This document shows positions 1-6,702 of a DNA stretch of 17,595 nucleotides, piece after piece. Numbering within the stretch: position 1 is the first letter of the stretch; every line of letters begins with the position of its first letter. A program made the position numbers and the translations under genes. This stretch comes from an uncultured Collinsella sp. (lineage in GTDB: Bacteria; Actinomycetota; Coriobacteriia; Coriobacteriales; Coriobacteriaceae). A model generated the notes under the pieces. The model searched no databases and was not told the origin of the DNA. It saw only the letters and a list, made by a program, of their open reading frames with translations. The stretch lies in the NCBI GenBank assembly GCA_902496455.1, contig CABVAY010000039.1, forward strand, positions 1 through 17,595. The letters run 5' to 3'.

Positions 1-185
1 GAGACGGCGAGTTAGCCGGCAGGTCGGCATGTCAATCCTGGTCTAACAGAGCCTTTCGCATTCGTGTACATCAGCCTCCAAACATGTCGAAAAATGTCGA
101 TTTTGGTGGCTGATGTACACGTTTTGATTCGTTGCTTACATCGAGCGGGAACGTTGTTGCTTTAAGCAAAATAATCATGGTGATT
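1..185. other. Left-edge intergenic region without a supportable gene
   Basis: No reading frame here has a start, ribosome binding site and recognisable product. Short open frames run in from the left edge on the plus strand and stop at 46 and 110, but they are too short to assign to a gene tail. The part from about position 120 is visibly more AT-rich than the operon to its right. It contains the 59-bp interrupted palindrome described separately. On the minus strand a TTGACA hexamer at 35-30 looks like a -35 box, but no good -10 box follows at 16-18 nt, so I do not call a promoter. Confidence 0.6.
63..121. repeat. 59-bp interrupted palindrome with internal direct repeat
   Basis: The arms CGTGTACATCAGCC (63-76) and GGCTGATGTACACG (108-121) are perfect 14-nt reverse complements. 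After one T/T mismatch (77 and 107) the pairing continues for five more base pairs, CCAAA (78-82) with TTTGG (102-106). The central loop holds a 7-nt direct repeat, ATGTCGA, at 84-90 and 94-100. Transcribed either way this would fold into a long stem. On the plus strand it is followed by only four T residues, and on the minus strand by none, so it is a poor intrinsic terminator. It could be a dispersed intergenic repeat, an operator for a divergent or downstream gene beyond the left edge, or a processed RNA hairpin. The structure is seen directly; the function is unknown. Confidence 0.85.
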
Positions 186-191
186 AAAAAC

Positions 192-220
192 AAAAAAGGT
201 CAGGCACTAGGTGCCTGACC
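192..220 (-). terminator. Intrinsic terminator after tRNA-Pro
   Basis: Read on the minus strand, GGTCAGGCAC, loop CTA, GTGCCTGACC forms a perfect 10-bp hairpin (220-198). It is followed directly by six T residues (197-192) and, after one G, five more T residues. It begins 10 nt after the CCA end of tRNA-Pro, so it should end the tRNA transcript. No terminator is visible between coaBC and the tRNA, so it probably also ends the long protein operon. Confidence 0.93.
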
Positions 221-230
221 TGCAAACTTC

Positions 231-307
<77 letters not shown>

Positions 308-346
308 AAGCTTTTGTTTGTTGCTCTGCTCTCGCTCGCAACAGGG

Positions 347-379
347 AGTATATTAACCCGAAACTTTAGACTTGTGCAA
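347..379 (-). promoter_or_regulatory. Possible tRNA-Pro promoter
   Basis: In the 80-nt gap between coaBC and tRNA-Pro, which is AT-rich next to the box, the minus strand has TATACT (352-347), a 5-of-6 match to the -10 consensus. It would place the transcription start about 33-35 nt before the mature tRNA. The nearest TTG-type -35 candidate, TTGCAC (379-374), is 21 nt away, which is too far, so the promoter is incomplete. The tRNA could equally be made only by read-through from coaBC. Confidence 0.35.
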
Positions 380-387
380 GAACTTTT

Positions 388-1602
388 TTATAAATTTTGA
401 AGCAAGTCCAAAATTGTATCTGCGAGCTGGGGTTTTGTTAGCACGGGAAGCTCTTGCGTACCCGTTGTGCTCACAATCCAGGCCTTGTTGGTATCGGTTC
501 CAAAGCCCGAATCGGCGCGCGAGACATCGTTGGCGATAATGGCATCGCAGCCCTTGCGGGCGAGCTTGCGCTGCGCGTACTCCACGACGTTATCGGTCTC
601 GGCCGCAAATCCGATCACGCATCGCTCGCCCTTCTGGCGCGAGAGCTCGGCCAAAATATCGACCGTTTCGACAAGCTCGATGCGATCCAAGCGCTCGTTG
701 ACCTTTTTGAGCTTATGGTTGGCAGGGGCTGCGGGGGTGTAGTCGGCGACGGCGGCCGCGCAAATGGCCGCATCGGCCGTCTGGAAGGCGCTCAGCGCTG
801 CCTCCAGCATCTTTGCTGCGGTCTGTACGCGCACGCACTCCACGCCGCGGGGCACATCGAGCGATGTCGGTCCCAACACGAGCGTGACCGCAGCACCGCG
901 GCGAGCAGCCTCCCCCGCCAGGGCGATACCCATCTTGCCCGAAGATCGGTTGCCGATGAAACGCACCGGGTCGATCGGCTCGTGCGTGGGGCCGGCGGTA
1001 ATCACGATGCGCTTGCCTGCCAGGTCCTGAGGCGCGGGGTTGAGCACCTCACAGACCGCCTCGACGATGTCCTCGGGCTCGCTCATGCGTCCCGTGTCCA
1101 CATCGCCGCAGGCAAGGTAGCCGCTGCCCGGACCCACAACATGGACACCGCGCTCGCGAAGCGTGGCCACGTTGGCCTGCGTGGCCGGCGCCTTCCACAT
1201 GCCATTGTTCATGGCCGGCGCGATCACGATGGGGCGCGGTGTGGCAAGCAGCGTGGTGGAGATGAGGTCGTCGGCGATGCCGTTGGCCATCTTGGCGATG
1301 ATATTGGCCGTCGCGGGCGCCACGACCACCAAGTCGGGCTCCTGCGCCAGCGAGATATGGTGGATGGGGTCGGAGGGGTCGTCGAACAGGCCCACAGCGA
1401 CCGGCTCGCCCGTGAGCGCACGGAAGGTGAGCGGCCCCACGAACTCCGTGGCATGTTCGCTCATGACGACCTTAACGCGGGCGCCTCGCTTTTGCAGCAG
1501 GCGCACGATATTGCACGACTTATAGGCGGCGATCCCGCCGGTAATGCCCAGCAGGATCGTTTTTCCCTCAAGTTGCATTGAATTGTTGGGTGCCGCCGTC
1601 AT
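388..1602 (-). CDS. coaBC: Bifunctional phosphopantothenoylcysteine decarboxylase / phosphopantothenate-cysteine ligase
   Basis: This enzyme performs two successive cytosolic steps of coenzyme A synthesis: ligation of cysteine to 4'-phosphopantothenate, then decarboxylation to 4'-phosphopantetheine. The 404-residue length is normal for the fused enzyme. The N-terminal flavoprotein CoaC half (about 12-185) has the catalytic histidine in HHISLA (His82), the PAMN motif (129-132) and the cysteine loop ACGDVDTGRM (Cys165). The CoaB half (about 196-404) has GNRSSGKMG (217-225), AAAVADY (282-288) and the basic KLKK patch (297-300). The start at 1602 is preferred over an internal ATG eight codons later, because AAGGAAG overlapping the upstream stop codon is correctly spaced for it and the internal ATG has no such site. 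It begins 2 nt after the zinc-ribbon gene and is the last protein gene of the operon. No terminator follows it directly. Confidence 0.97.
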   Translation of the reverse strand: MTAAPNNSMQLEGKTILLGITGGIAAYKSCNIVRLLQKRGARVKVVMSEHATEFVGPLTFRALTGEPVAVGLFDDPSDPIHHISLAQEPDLVVVAPATANIIAKMANGIADDLISTTLLATPRPIVIAPAMNNGMWKAPATQANVATLRERGVHVVGPGSGYLACGDVDTGRMSEPEDIVEAVCEVLNPAPQDLAGKRIVITAGPTHEPIDPVRFIGNRSSGKMGIALAGEAARRGAAVTLVLGPTSLDVPRGVECVRVQTAAKMLEAALSAFQTADAAICAAAVADYTPAAPANHKLKKVNERLDRIELVETVDILAELSRQKGERCVIGFAAETDNVVEYAQRKLARKGCDAIIANDVSRADSGFGTDTNKAWIVSTTGTQELPVLTKPQLADTILDLLQNL

Positions 1603-1604
1603 CG

Positions 1605-2324
1605 TTAGGCTTCCTTGCTGGGGAGCACGAGCAGGCGGTGGCAGTACGGGCAGTGCGTAATCTCACTGCCGTCGTGGTTGAGGTCGCTCATGGACGACGC
1701 CTGCAGCGCAGTGTGGCAGACCGTGGGGATGTTGCCCTTGATGGTCTCGACGGCCAGGCCGCGGAACTGCTTGAGCAGGCGCTCGTAGTCGGTGAGAACG
1801 TCGGCCGGCAGCGTGGCAGCAAGCGCGGTGCGCTCCTTAGCGGCGGCGTCAATCTGAGCCTGCAGGTCGGCGGCCTTGGCGCGGGCAGCCTTGGTATCTG
1901 CCTTCACGCCCTCCTCGAACTTGGCGATGATAGCCTGCGCGCGAGCCTCGCGGTCGAGCGCCTCCTTGTGGGCGACGACGACATCCTTGCGGGTGTGCTC
2001 GATCTTGTCCAGACGCTTGGCCAGGGTGGCGAGCTCGTTTTCCAGATCCTGGACCTCGCGGTAGTCAGAGCCGTCGACGTGACGCTTCTTGGCGGCCTCG
2101 ATGGCGTTGTTGGTCTGGATCTCGGTGGTGTTGAGATCGTCGAGCTCAATGTCCAGATCCTTGCGCTGGGCGTAGAGCTTGGTCATCTCGGACTTGAGCT
2201 TCACATAGGTCTTGCGCTTGGAAGCGAGCTCCTTGAGCTCCGGCATATTGGCAAGTTCGCTCTTGTTGCGGGCGAGCTCCAAATCGATCTGTTGCAGCTT
2301 GAGTAGCGTAGCGCCGGCGCTCAT
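1605..2324 (-). CDS. CT398-like coiled-coil protein with C-terminal zinc ribbon
   Basis: A 239-residue soluble protein of the CT398/zf-RING_7 (PF02591) type: a long charged helical hairpin (about 5-170, rich in K, E, A and L) and a short C-terminal zinc-ribbon-like end. The family has no firmly established biochemical role and is typically found beside a Nif3-like gene, as here. The usual ribbon is CxxC...CxxC. In this copy the second pair is intact (HCPYCH, Cys225 and Cys228), but the first reads PTVCH, so the first cysteine is a proline and only Cys203, possibly with His204, remains. The start at 2324 is supported by AAAGGAGAG upstream and an ATGA overlap with the preceding Nif3-like gene. 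An in-frame start 12 codons earlier, inside that gene, is less likely. Metal binding is inferred and may be altered. Confidence 0.85.
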   Translation of the reverse strand: MSAGATLLKLQQIDLELARNKSELANMPELKELASKRKTYVKLKSEMTKLYAQRKDLDIELDDLNTTEIQTNNAIEAAKKRHVDGSDYREVQDLENELATLAKRLDKIEHTRKDVVVAHKEALDREARAQAIIAKFEEGVKADTKAARAKAADLQAQIDAAAKERTALAATLPADVLTDYERLLKQFRGLAVETIKGNIPTVCHTALQASSMSDLNHDGSEITHCPYCHRLLVLPSKEA

Positions 2325-3130
2325 AAGTTCTCTCCTTTTGTCACAGTCCACCATTGGCAAGGGTTCAGTATTTTAATCGCATGACGGGGGTCGACCCCGG
2401 CGTTAACTGCAGAGTTCATCAATATATCAACGAACGGCTCCTCGGAGCGGTCGTGGCCGAGCAAGATCACCGGTAGCCCACGCAAGGCAAGGTCCTGCGC
2501 CACGTGATAGCCTGCCTCGCCCGTCACGACAACATCCGCACCGGCGGCGATGGCAAGTTCGCCAAAGTCACCGAGGGAGCCGCCCAGAATGGCGACGGTG
2601 CGGCACGAGCGCTCGGCATCGCCCCATACACGCGGGTCGCTTCCGAAGGCCGTGGCAGCACGGGCGGCAAGATCGCGCAGCGTGCACGGGTCGTTGAGCG
2701 TCGCAAGCGCGCCAAGGCCGGTCGACTCGGGGTCGTCTACGTGCTCCAGCGAGCTCACGGGCACGGCGTCCAGCAGCTCACTTAGGCAGGCACGCGCCTT
2801 GTGCGAGCGGTCCAGATTGGTGTGGAGCGAAATAATGCTCACGCCGCAGCGGGCAGCCTCGTAGAGGGCCGCGCTGCACTGGGGTCGTGTGGCATCCGCC
2901 GGACAAAAGGACTCGGGTGCCTTGATGTATATGGGATGATGCGTCAGCAGCACGTTGGCGCCGGCTTCTTGGGCGCGGCGAACGTTAGCCACGGTCGCAT
3001 CGAGTGCGCAGGCAACGCCGGTGATCTCCGCGGCCGGATCGCCAACGGAGAGTCCTACGTGATCCCAGCCCTCGGCGTCCGCCTTGGGATAGCGTGCCAG
3101 CAGCGCGCGCTCAAGCTCGGCGACGATCAT
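2321..3130 (-). CDS. Nif3-like dinuclear metal-centre protein (YbgI/YqfO family)
   Basis: The 269-residue protein matches the short form of the Nif3-like family, toroidal proteins with a two-metal site. The physiological substrate is uncertain; annotations such as GTP cyclohydrolase I type 2 are often transferred to the family without proof. Visible family motifs are WDHVGLSVGDP near the N-terminus (22-32), LLTHHPI with His64 and His65, SLHTNLDRS with His103 and Asp107, and GHDRSEEPF with His226 and Glu230, which together supply the expected metal ligands. It lacks the large middle insertion of the YqfO form. It overlaps the upstream cysteine desulfurase by ATGA and the downstream zinc-ribbon gene by ATGA, so the three are probably translationally coupled. 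The pairing with a CT398-like gene is known from actinobacteria and other phyla. Confidence 0.92.
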   Translation of the reverse strand: MIVAELERALLARYPKADAEGWDHVGLSVGDPAAEITGVACALDATVANVRRAQEAGANVLLTHHPIYIKAPESFCPADATRPQCSAALYEAARCGVSIISLHTNLDRSHKARACLSELLDAVPVSSLEHVDDPESTGLGALATLNDPCTLRDLAARAATAFGSDPRVWGDAERSCRTVAILGGSLGDFGELAIAAGADVVVTGEAGYHVAQDLALRGLPVILLGHDRSEEPFVDILMNSAVNAGVDPRHAIKILNPCQWWTVTKGENL

Positions 3131-4305
3131 GCGGCACCCACGATCGAGAGCAGCGTCCGGGCGAACTCGTCCAGATCGCTCGGATTCACGCGGTCATCAA
3201 AGGAAATGCGCAGCGCTCCCAATGCCTGCTCGCGACCGATGCCCATCGCGCTCAAAACGTGGCTCGGGTCCATGCTGCCGCTCGAGCAGGCAGAGCCGGC
3301 CGAAACCTCAAAGCCGGCGGCGTCGAGCTTGACGATGAGCTCCTCGGAGTCCATGCCGTCGACGTAGATCGAAACCATACCCGGCAGACGGTCGACCTGC
3401 TCGTAGTCGCCCATGGTGGCATGAATGCGTGGATGGGCCGTAAGCGTGGCGTAGAGTTTGTCGGAAAGGGCTTGCAGCTTTTCGCGCTCCTGAGCCACTT
3501 GGGGCACCAGCGTGCGGGCAGCAGCGGCAAAGGCTAGCTGCGTGCGCAGGTCCTGCGTGCCGGCGCGACGTCCGGCTTCCTGTCCGCCGCCAAAGATGCG
3601 GGGGCGCAGTGGCGTGCGGGTCTTAACGTAGAGCGCGCCGGATGCCACAGGACCGCCAATTTTGTGGGCCGCGACGGACATAGCATCGACGCCCAGCTCG
3701 GTGACATCGAGTGGAATGTGCAGATAGCCCTGGATAGCATCGGTGTGGAACACTGCGCCCACGGTATGAGCGGCCGAGGCAAGCTCGCGGATGGGCTGCA
3801 CCACGCCGGTCTCGTTGTTGGCGACCATAATGCTCACGAGCGACACGTCGTCGCTCAGCAAGTCGCTCAGCGTGGCAGGCTCAATGTAGCCCGCGCGGCA
3901 GGGCTGCACCAGGTCGACGGTAAAGCCGGCGGCACGCAGCAGCGGCAGGTTGTCCAGAATCGAATCGTGCTCGATGGCAGATACGATCACGCGGTTACGC
4001 TTGCGGTCGCGCTGACGTGCACCCTCGGCAAGACCGAGTAGCGCCAGCTGGTTGGCTTCGGTGCCGCCGTTGGTCAGAACAATCTCAGACGGGCGAACGC
4101 GCGCGCCAAAGCTGCGGGCGATCTCGCGACGTGCAACCTCCAGACGCGCGGCAGCCTTGCGGCCGAGCGAGTGCAGCGAGTTGGGGTTGACGCCGGCAAG
4201 CTCGCTGTCGTCGTACTCGCGCTGCGCAAGGAGCGCCTCGGCGCGCATGGGCGTCGAGGCGGCGTAGTCAAGATTCACGGGTATGCGGTTTTGACCTGCG
4301 GTCAT
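3127..4305 (-). CDS. Cysteine desulfurase (NifS/IscS-type, PLP-dependent)
   Basis: This class V aminotransferase-fold enzyme removes sulfur from L-cysteine as a persulfide and passes it to Fe-S cluster assembly or tRNA and cofactor thiolation. In 392 residues it shows NLDYAASTPM at the N-terminus, NGGTEANQLAL (79-89), His113, the HTDAIQ segment (Asp189, Gln192), the PLP lysine in AAHKIGG (Lys215), RRAGTQ (246-251) and the mobile-loop catalytic cysteine in SAGSACSSGS (Cys340). The loop form resembles group I (IscS/NifS) rather than SufS. The start at 4305 follows a GGAGG site located at the end of rpe. No scaffold gene (iscU, nifU or sufU) and no mnmA lies in the window, so its acceptor cannot be read from context. 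IspH and the radical-SAM protein upstream are plausible users of its sulfur, by inference. Confidence 0.94.
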   Translation of the reverse strand: MTAGQNRIPVNLDYAASTPMRAEALLAQREYDDSELAGVNPNSLHSLGRKAAARLEVARREIARSFGARVRPSEIVLTNGGTEANQLALLGLAEGARQRDRKRNRVIVSAIEHDSILDNLPLLRAAGFTVDLVQPCRAGYIEPATLSDLLSDDVSLVSIMVANNETGVVQPIRELASAAHTVGAVFHTDAIQGYLHIPLDVTELGVDAMSVAAHKIGGPVASGALYVKTRTPLRPRIFGGGQEAGRRAGTQDLRTQLAFAAAARTLVPQVAQEREKLQALSDKLYATLTAHPRIHATMGDYEQVDRLPGMVSIYVDGMDSEELIVKLDAAGFEVSAGSACSSGSMDPSHVLSAMGIGREQALGALRISFDDRVNPSDLDEFARTLLSIVGAA

Positions 4306-4311
4306 AAGGGT

Positions 4312-4983
4312 TTATGCCTCCTGTGCGGCCTCATTGCCCAGCTTCTGCAGCAGCGCAACCTCGGCGGCGGGATCTTCGGACTTAAATACGGCGGAGCCGG
4401 CCACGAGAACGTTGGCACCAGCCTTGACGACCTCGGCAATGTTCTTGGAAGAAATGCCGCCGTCGACCTCGATCATGGGCGATACGCCGTGGCGCTCGCA
4501 CATGGCCTTGAGCTCGTGCAGTTTGGCGATAGTGCCCGGGATAAAGCTCTGGCCGCCAAAGCCGGGGTTCACGCTCATCAGCAGCACCATATCGACGACG
4601 TCGATGATGCTCTCAAGTACGCACACGGGGGTGGCGGGGTTGAGCACCACGCCGGCCTTGACGCCGCGCTGCTGCAGATGCGAGAGCGTGCGGTGCAGGT
4701 GCGTGGAGGCCTCGTAGTGCACGGTGATCATGTCGGCACCGGCGTCGGCGTACCAATCGACCGTCTCGTCGGGGTTCGACACCATCAGGTGCGCGTCGAC
4801 CGGCACATCGGTGGAGCGCTTGACGGCCTTAAGGATGTCAACGCCAAAGGTGAGGTTGCCGGTAAAGTGACCGTCCATAACGTCGAAGTGCACAAAGTCG
4901 GCGCCGGCGATTTTGTCGAGCTCGCCCTTGAGGTTGGCCATGTCGGCCGAAAGGACGGACGGAGCGATTTTGATGGAACCCAT
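4312..4983 (-). CDS. rpe: Ribulose-phosphate 3-epimerase
   Basis: This cytosolic TIM-barrel enzyme interconverts ribulose 5-phosphate and xylulose 5-phosphate in the pentose phosphate pathway. The 223-residue length is standard. Family motifs in order are IAPSVLSADMANL (6-18), HFDVMDGHF (33-41, metal ligands His33 and Asp35, with Asp35 also a catalytic acid/base), VDAHLMV (62-68, His66), VNPGFGGQSF (138-147, phosphate loop) and IEVDGGIS (171-178, Asp174 as the second catalytic acid/base and metal ligand). The start at 4983 has AAAGG at good spacing. It sits 18 nt after gpsA and 6 nt before the desulfurase gene, as part of the same transcript. Nothing unusual is seen. Confidence 0.97.
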   Translation of the reverse strand: MGSIKIAPSVLSADMANLKGELDKIAGADFVHFDVMDGHFTGNLTFGVDILKAVKRSTDVPVDAHLMVSNPDETVDWYADAGADMITVHYEASTHLHRTLSHLQQRGVKAGVVLNPATPVCVLESIIDVVDMVLLMSVNPGFGGQSFIPGTIAKLHELKAMCERHGVSPMIEVDGGISSKNIAEVVKAGANVLVAGSAVFKSEDPAAEVALLQKLGNEAAQEA

Positions 4984-5001
4984 GGTAGAAGCCTTTCTGC
5001 G

Positions 5002-6009
5002 CTAGTCGGTGAGTCCGTAGAACTCTTGAGAAGGGACGCGTTCGGTAAGAATCTCGAGCGCCCTATCCAAAGTAACACCGTTGTAGAGCGTTTGCTCCAC
5101 GGCAAAGGTGAGCGGAATGTCTACGCCCAGTGAACGGGCAAGTTCGCTGACGCTGCGGGCCGCGACGGCGCCCTCGACAACCATATGCGTGCGCGTCTGG
5201 TACTCGTCGAGCGACACGCCGTGGGCAAACTCGTAGCCAAAGGTGCGGTTACGCGAATGCTCCGAGGTACAGGTGGCAATGAGGTCGCCCATGCCGGCAA
5301 GCCCCATGCAGGTCATAGCTTGACCGCCGCGGGCGTGCACCAGACGGCTGATCTCTGCCAGGCCGCGTGTCATGATAAGGGCGAGCGTGTTGTCGCCCGC
5401 ACCGGTGCCGGCGGAGATGCCGCACACGATGGCGATTACGTTTTTCATGGCGCCGCAGACCTCGACACCGGTCATGTCCTGCGACAGGTAGATGCGGAAG
5501 GCCGTTGACAGAAGCAGGTCCTTAAAGGTCTCCCCTATCTGTGGATCTTCGCTGGCGATGACGGCGGCAGAAAGACCTCCGCGGCAGATTTCCTCGGCAT
5601 GGTTGGGGCCCGAAAGCGCCGCGACACGTGCCTCGTTGCCGATCTCGCTGGCGATGACCTCGCTCATGAGCAGGCCGGACTCGGGCTCAATGCCCTTTGT
5701 GAGGCAGAGCACCGGGGTATCGGCGGCGATAAAGGGCGCGGCCTGGTGGCACACGCTGCGAAGGTGCGTGGAGGGCACGGCAAAGATGATGGCCTCGGCG
5801 CCGTCAAGCGCCTGGGCCAGGTCCGTCGTAGCGACAACGTTTTCCGGCAGCTCGTAGCCCACAAGGTAGCGGGGGTTGCGGTGCTCGCCATTGATGCCGG
5901 CGGCCGTCTGCTCGCTATGGGCCCACATGGTCACGCGCTCGGCTCGCGCGGCGGCAAGGCCGGCGACGGCGGTTCCCCAGGAGCCGGAGCCAATCAGCGC
6001 AACATTCAT
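5002..6009 (-). CDS. gpsA: NAD(P)-dependent glycerol-3-phosphate dehydrogenase
   Basis: This enzyme reduces dihydroxyacetone phosphate to sn-glycerol 3-phosphate, the backbone for phospholipids. The 335 residues include the Rossmann fingerprint GSGSWGTAVA (8-17), FAVPSTHLR (76-84), TKGIE (104-108), LSGPNHAEE (132-140), the catalytic lysine in GAMKNV (Lys189), GAGDNTLALIMTRG (203-216) and GLAGMGDLIATC (236-247) with the SRNRTFG segment. All belong to the bacterial GpsA family. The start at 6009 is set by GGAGAG overlapping the plsY stop codon, 9 nt away. It stands directly after plsY, which acylates its product; this plsY-gpsA adjacency after der is a common arrangement in Gram-positive bacteria. 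Confidence 0.97.
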   Translation of the reverse strand: MNVALIGSGSWGTAVAGLAAARAERVTMWAHSEQTAAGINGEHRNPRYLVGYELPENVVATTDLAQALDGAEAIIFAVPSTHLRSVCHQAAPFIAADTPVLCLTKGIEPESGLLMSEVIASEIGNEARVAALSGPNHAEEICRGGLSAAVIASEDPQIGETFKDLLLSTAFRIYLSQDMTGVEVCGAMKNVIAIVCGISAGTGAGDNTLALIMTRGLAEISRLVHARGGQAMTCMGLAGMGDLIATCTSEHSRNRTFGYEFAHGVSLDEYQTRTHMVVEGAVAARSVSELARSLGVDIPLTFAVEQTLYNGVTLDRALEILTERVPSQEFYGLTD

Positions 6010-6018
6010 GACTCTCTC

Positions 6019-6702
6019 CTACTTATCGTCGGGCTCGGTGACGCGCTTGGTAAACGAGAGCTTGGACTCCTTACCCGTCATGAGTTTTTTGATGTTCGCA
6101 CGATGGGCCCACACCACGGTGATGCCGATCAGCGCCATGCAAAACTTAAGTCCCAGGCTGCTGTACGGAAAGACCGCGCAGACGGCAATGGGAAGACCGA
6201 TGGCCGCGGCGAGCGAGCCCACCGACACGAACTTGGTGATGGCGACGGCCACGATAAACATGCCCAGCAGCGACAGGCCAATAGGCCAGTACCAAGCGAG
6301 GATGACGCCCAGACCAACCGCGATACCCTTGCCGCCGTGGAAGTTGAGATAGGGCGAGAAGATATGGCCCCACACGGCTGCCAGGCAGATGACGCCGAGC
6401 ATCCAGTCGCCGGCGGCGCCGGGGGCCATAATGCTCACGGGGAAGCCATAGCCCAAGTCGGCAATGAGCGGACGCGCGATAAGGACGCAGATGGCGCCCT
6501 TAAGGCAGTCGAGCAGCAGCGTGAGCGCGGCCACCTTGGGGCCGGCCACACGCAGGGCGTTGGTGGTGCCGATGTTACCGGAGCCCGCCTTGCGGATGTC
6601 CGTGTGGTTGAACACGCGGCCCAGAATCAGGCCAAACGGAATCGCCCCGATAAAGAACGAGACCACGGCGCAGATGGCGGTCAGCAGAATCGGATTATGC
6701 AT
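6019..6702 (-). CDS. plsY: Acyl-phosphate:glycerol-3-phosphate acyltransferase
   Basis: This integral membrane enzyme transfers an acyl chain from acyl-phosphate to sn-glycerol 3-phosphate, giving 1-acyl-G3P (lysophosphatidate). The 227-residue protein shows the three conserved cytoplasmic motifs of PlsY: AGSGNIGTTNALR (39-51), GHIFSPYLNFHGGKG (112-126) and VWAHRANIKKL (197-207), separated by about five hydrophobic segments (roughly 5-30, 55-77, 100-118, 128-155 and 160-198). The ATG at 6702 is preferred over one 16 codons earlier because AAGGAG lies just before it and it gives a start at the first membrane segment. It overlaps the end of der by 8 nt. PlsX, which makes the acyl-phosphate donor, is not in the window. 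Confidence 0.95.
   Translation of the reverse strand: MHNPILLTAICAVVSFFIGAIPFGLILGRVFNHTDIRKAGSGNIGTTNALRVAGPKVAALTLLLDCLKGAICVLIARPLIADLGYGFPVSIMAPGAAGDWMLGVICLAAVWGHIFSPYLNFHGGKGIAVGLGVILAWYWPIGLSLLGMFIVAVAITKFVSVGSLAAAIGLPIAVCAVFPYSSLGLKFCMALIGITVVWAHRANIKKLMTGKESKLSFTKRVTEPDDK

Noticed and set aside
30..35. Perfect TTGACA hexamer on the minus strand as a promoter of a gene beyond the left edge
   Set aside because: No -10-like hexamer occurs 16-18 nt downstream (the best, TAACTC, is at 15 nt), and the downstream gene is outside the window.
84..100. Two copies of ATGTCGA considered as a CRISPR or tandem array
   Set aside because: There are only two 7-nt copies, 3 nt apart, inside the loop of the palindrome; no array structure.
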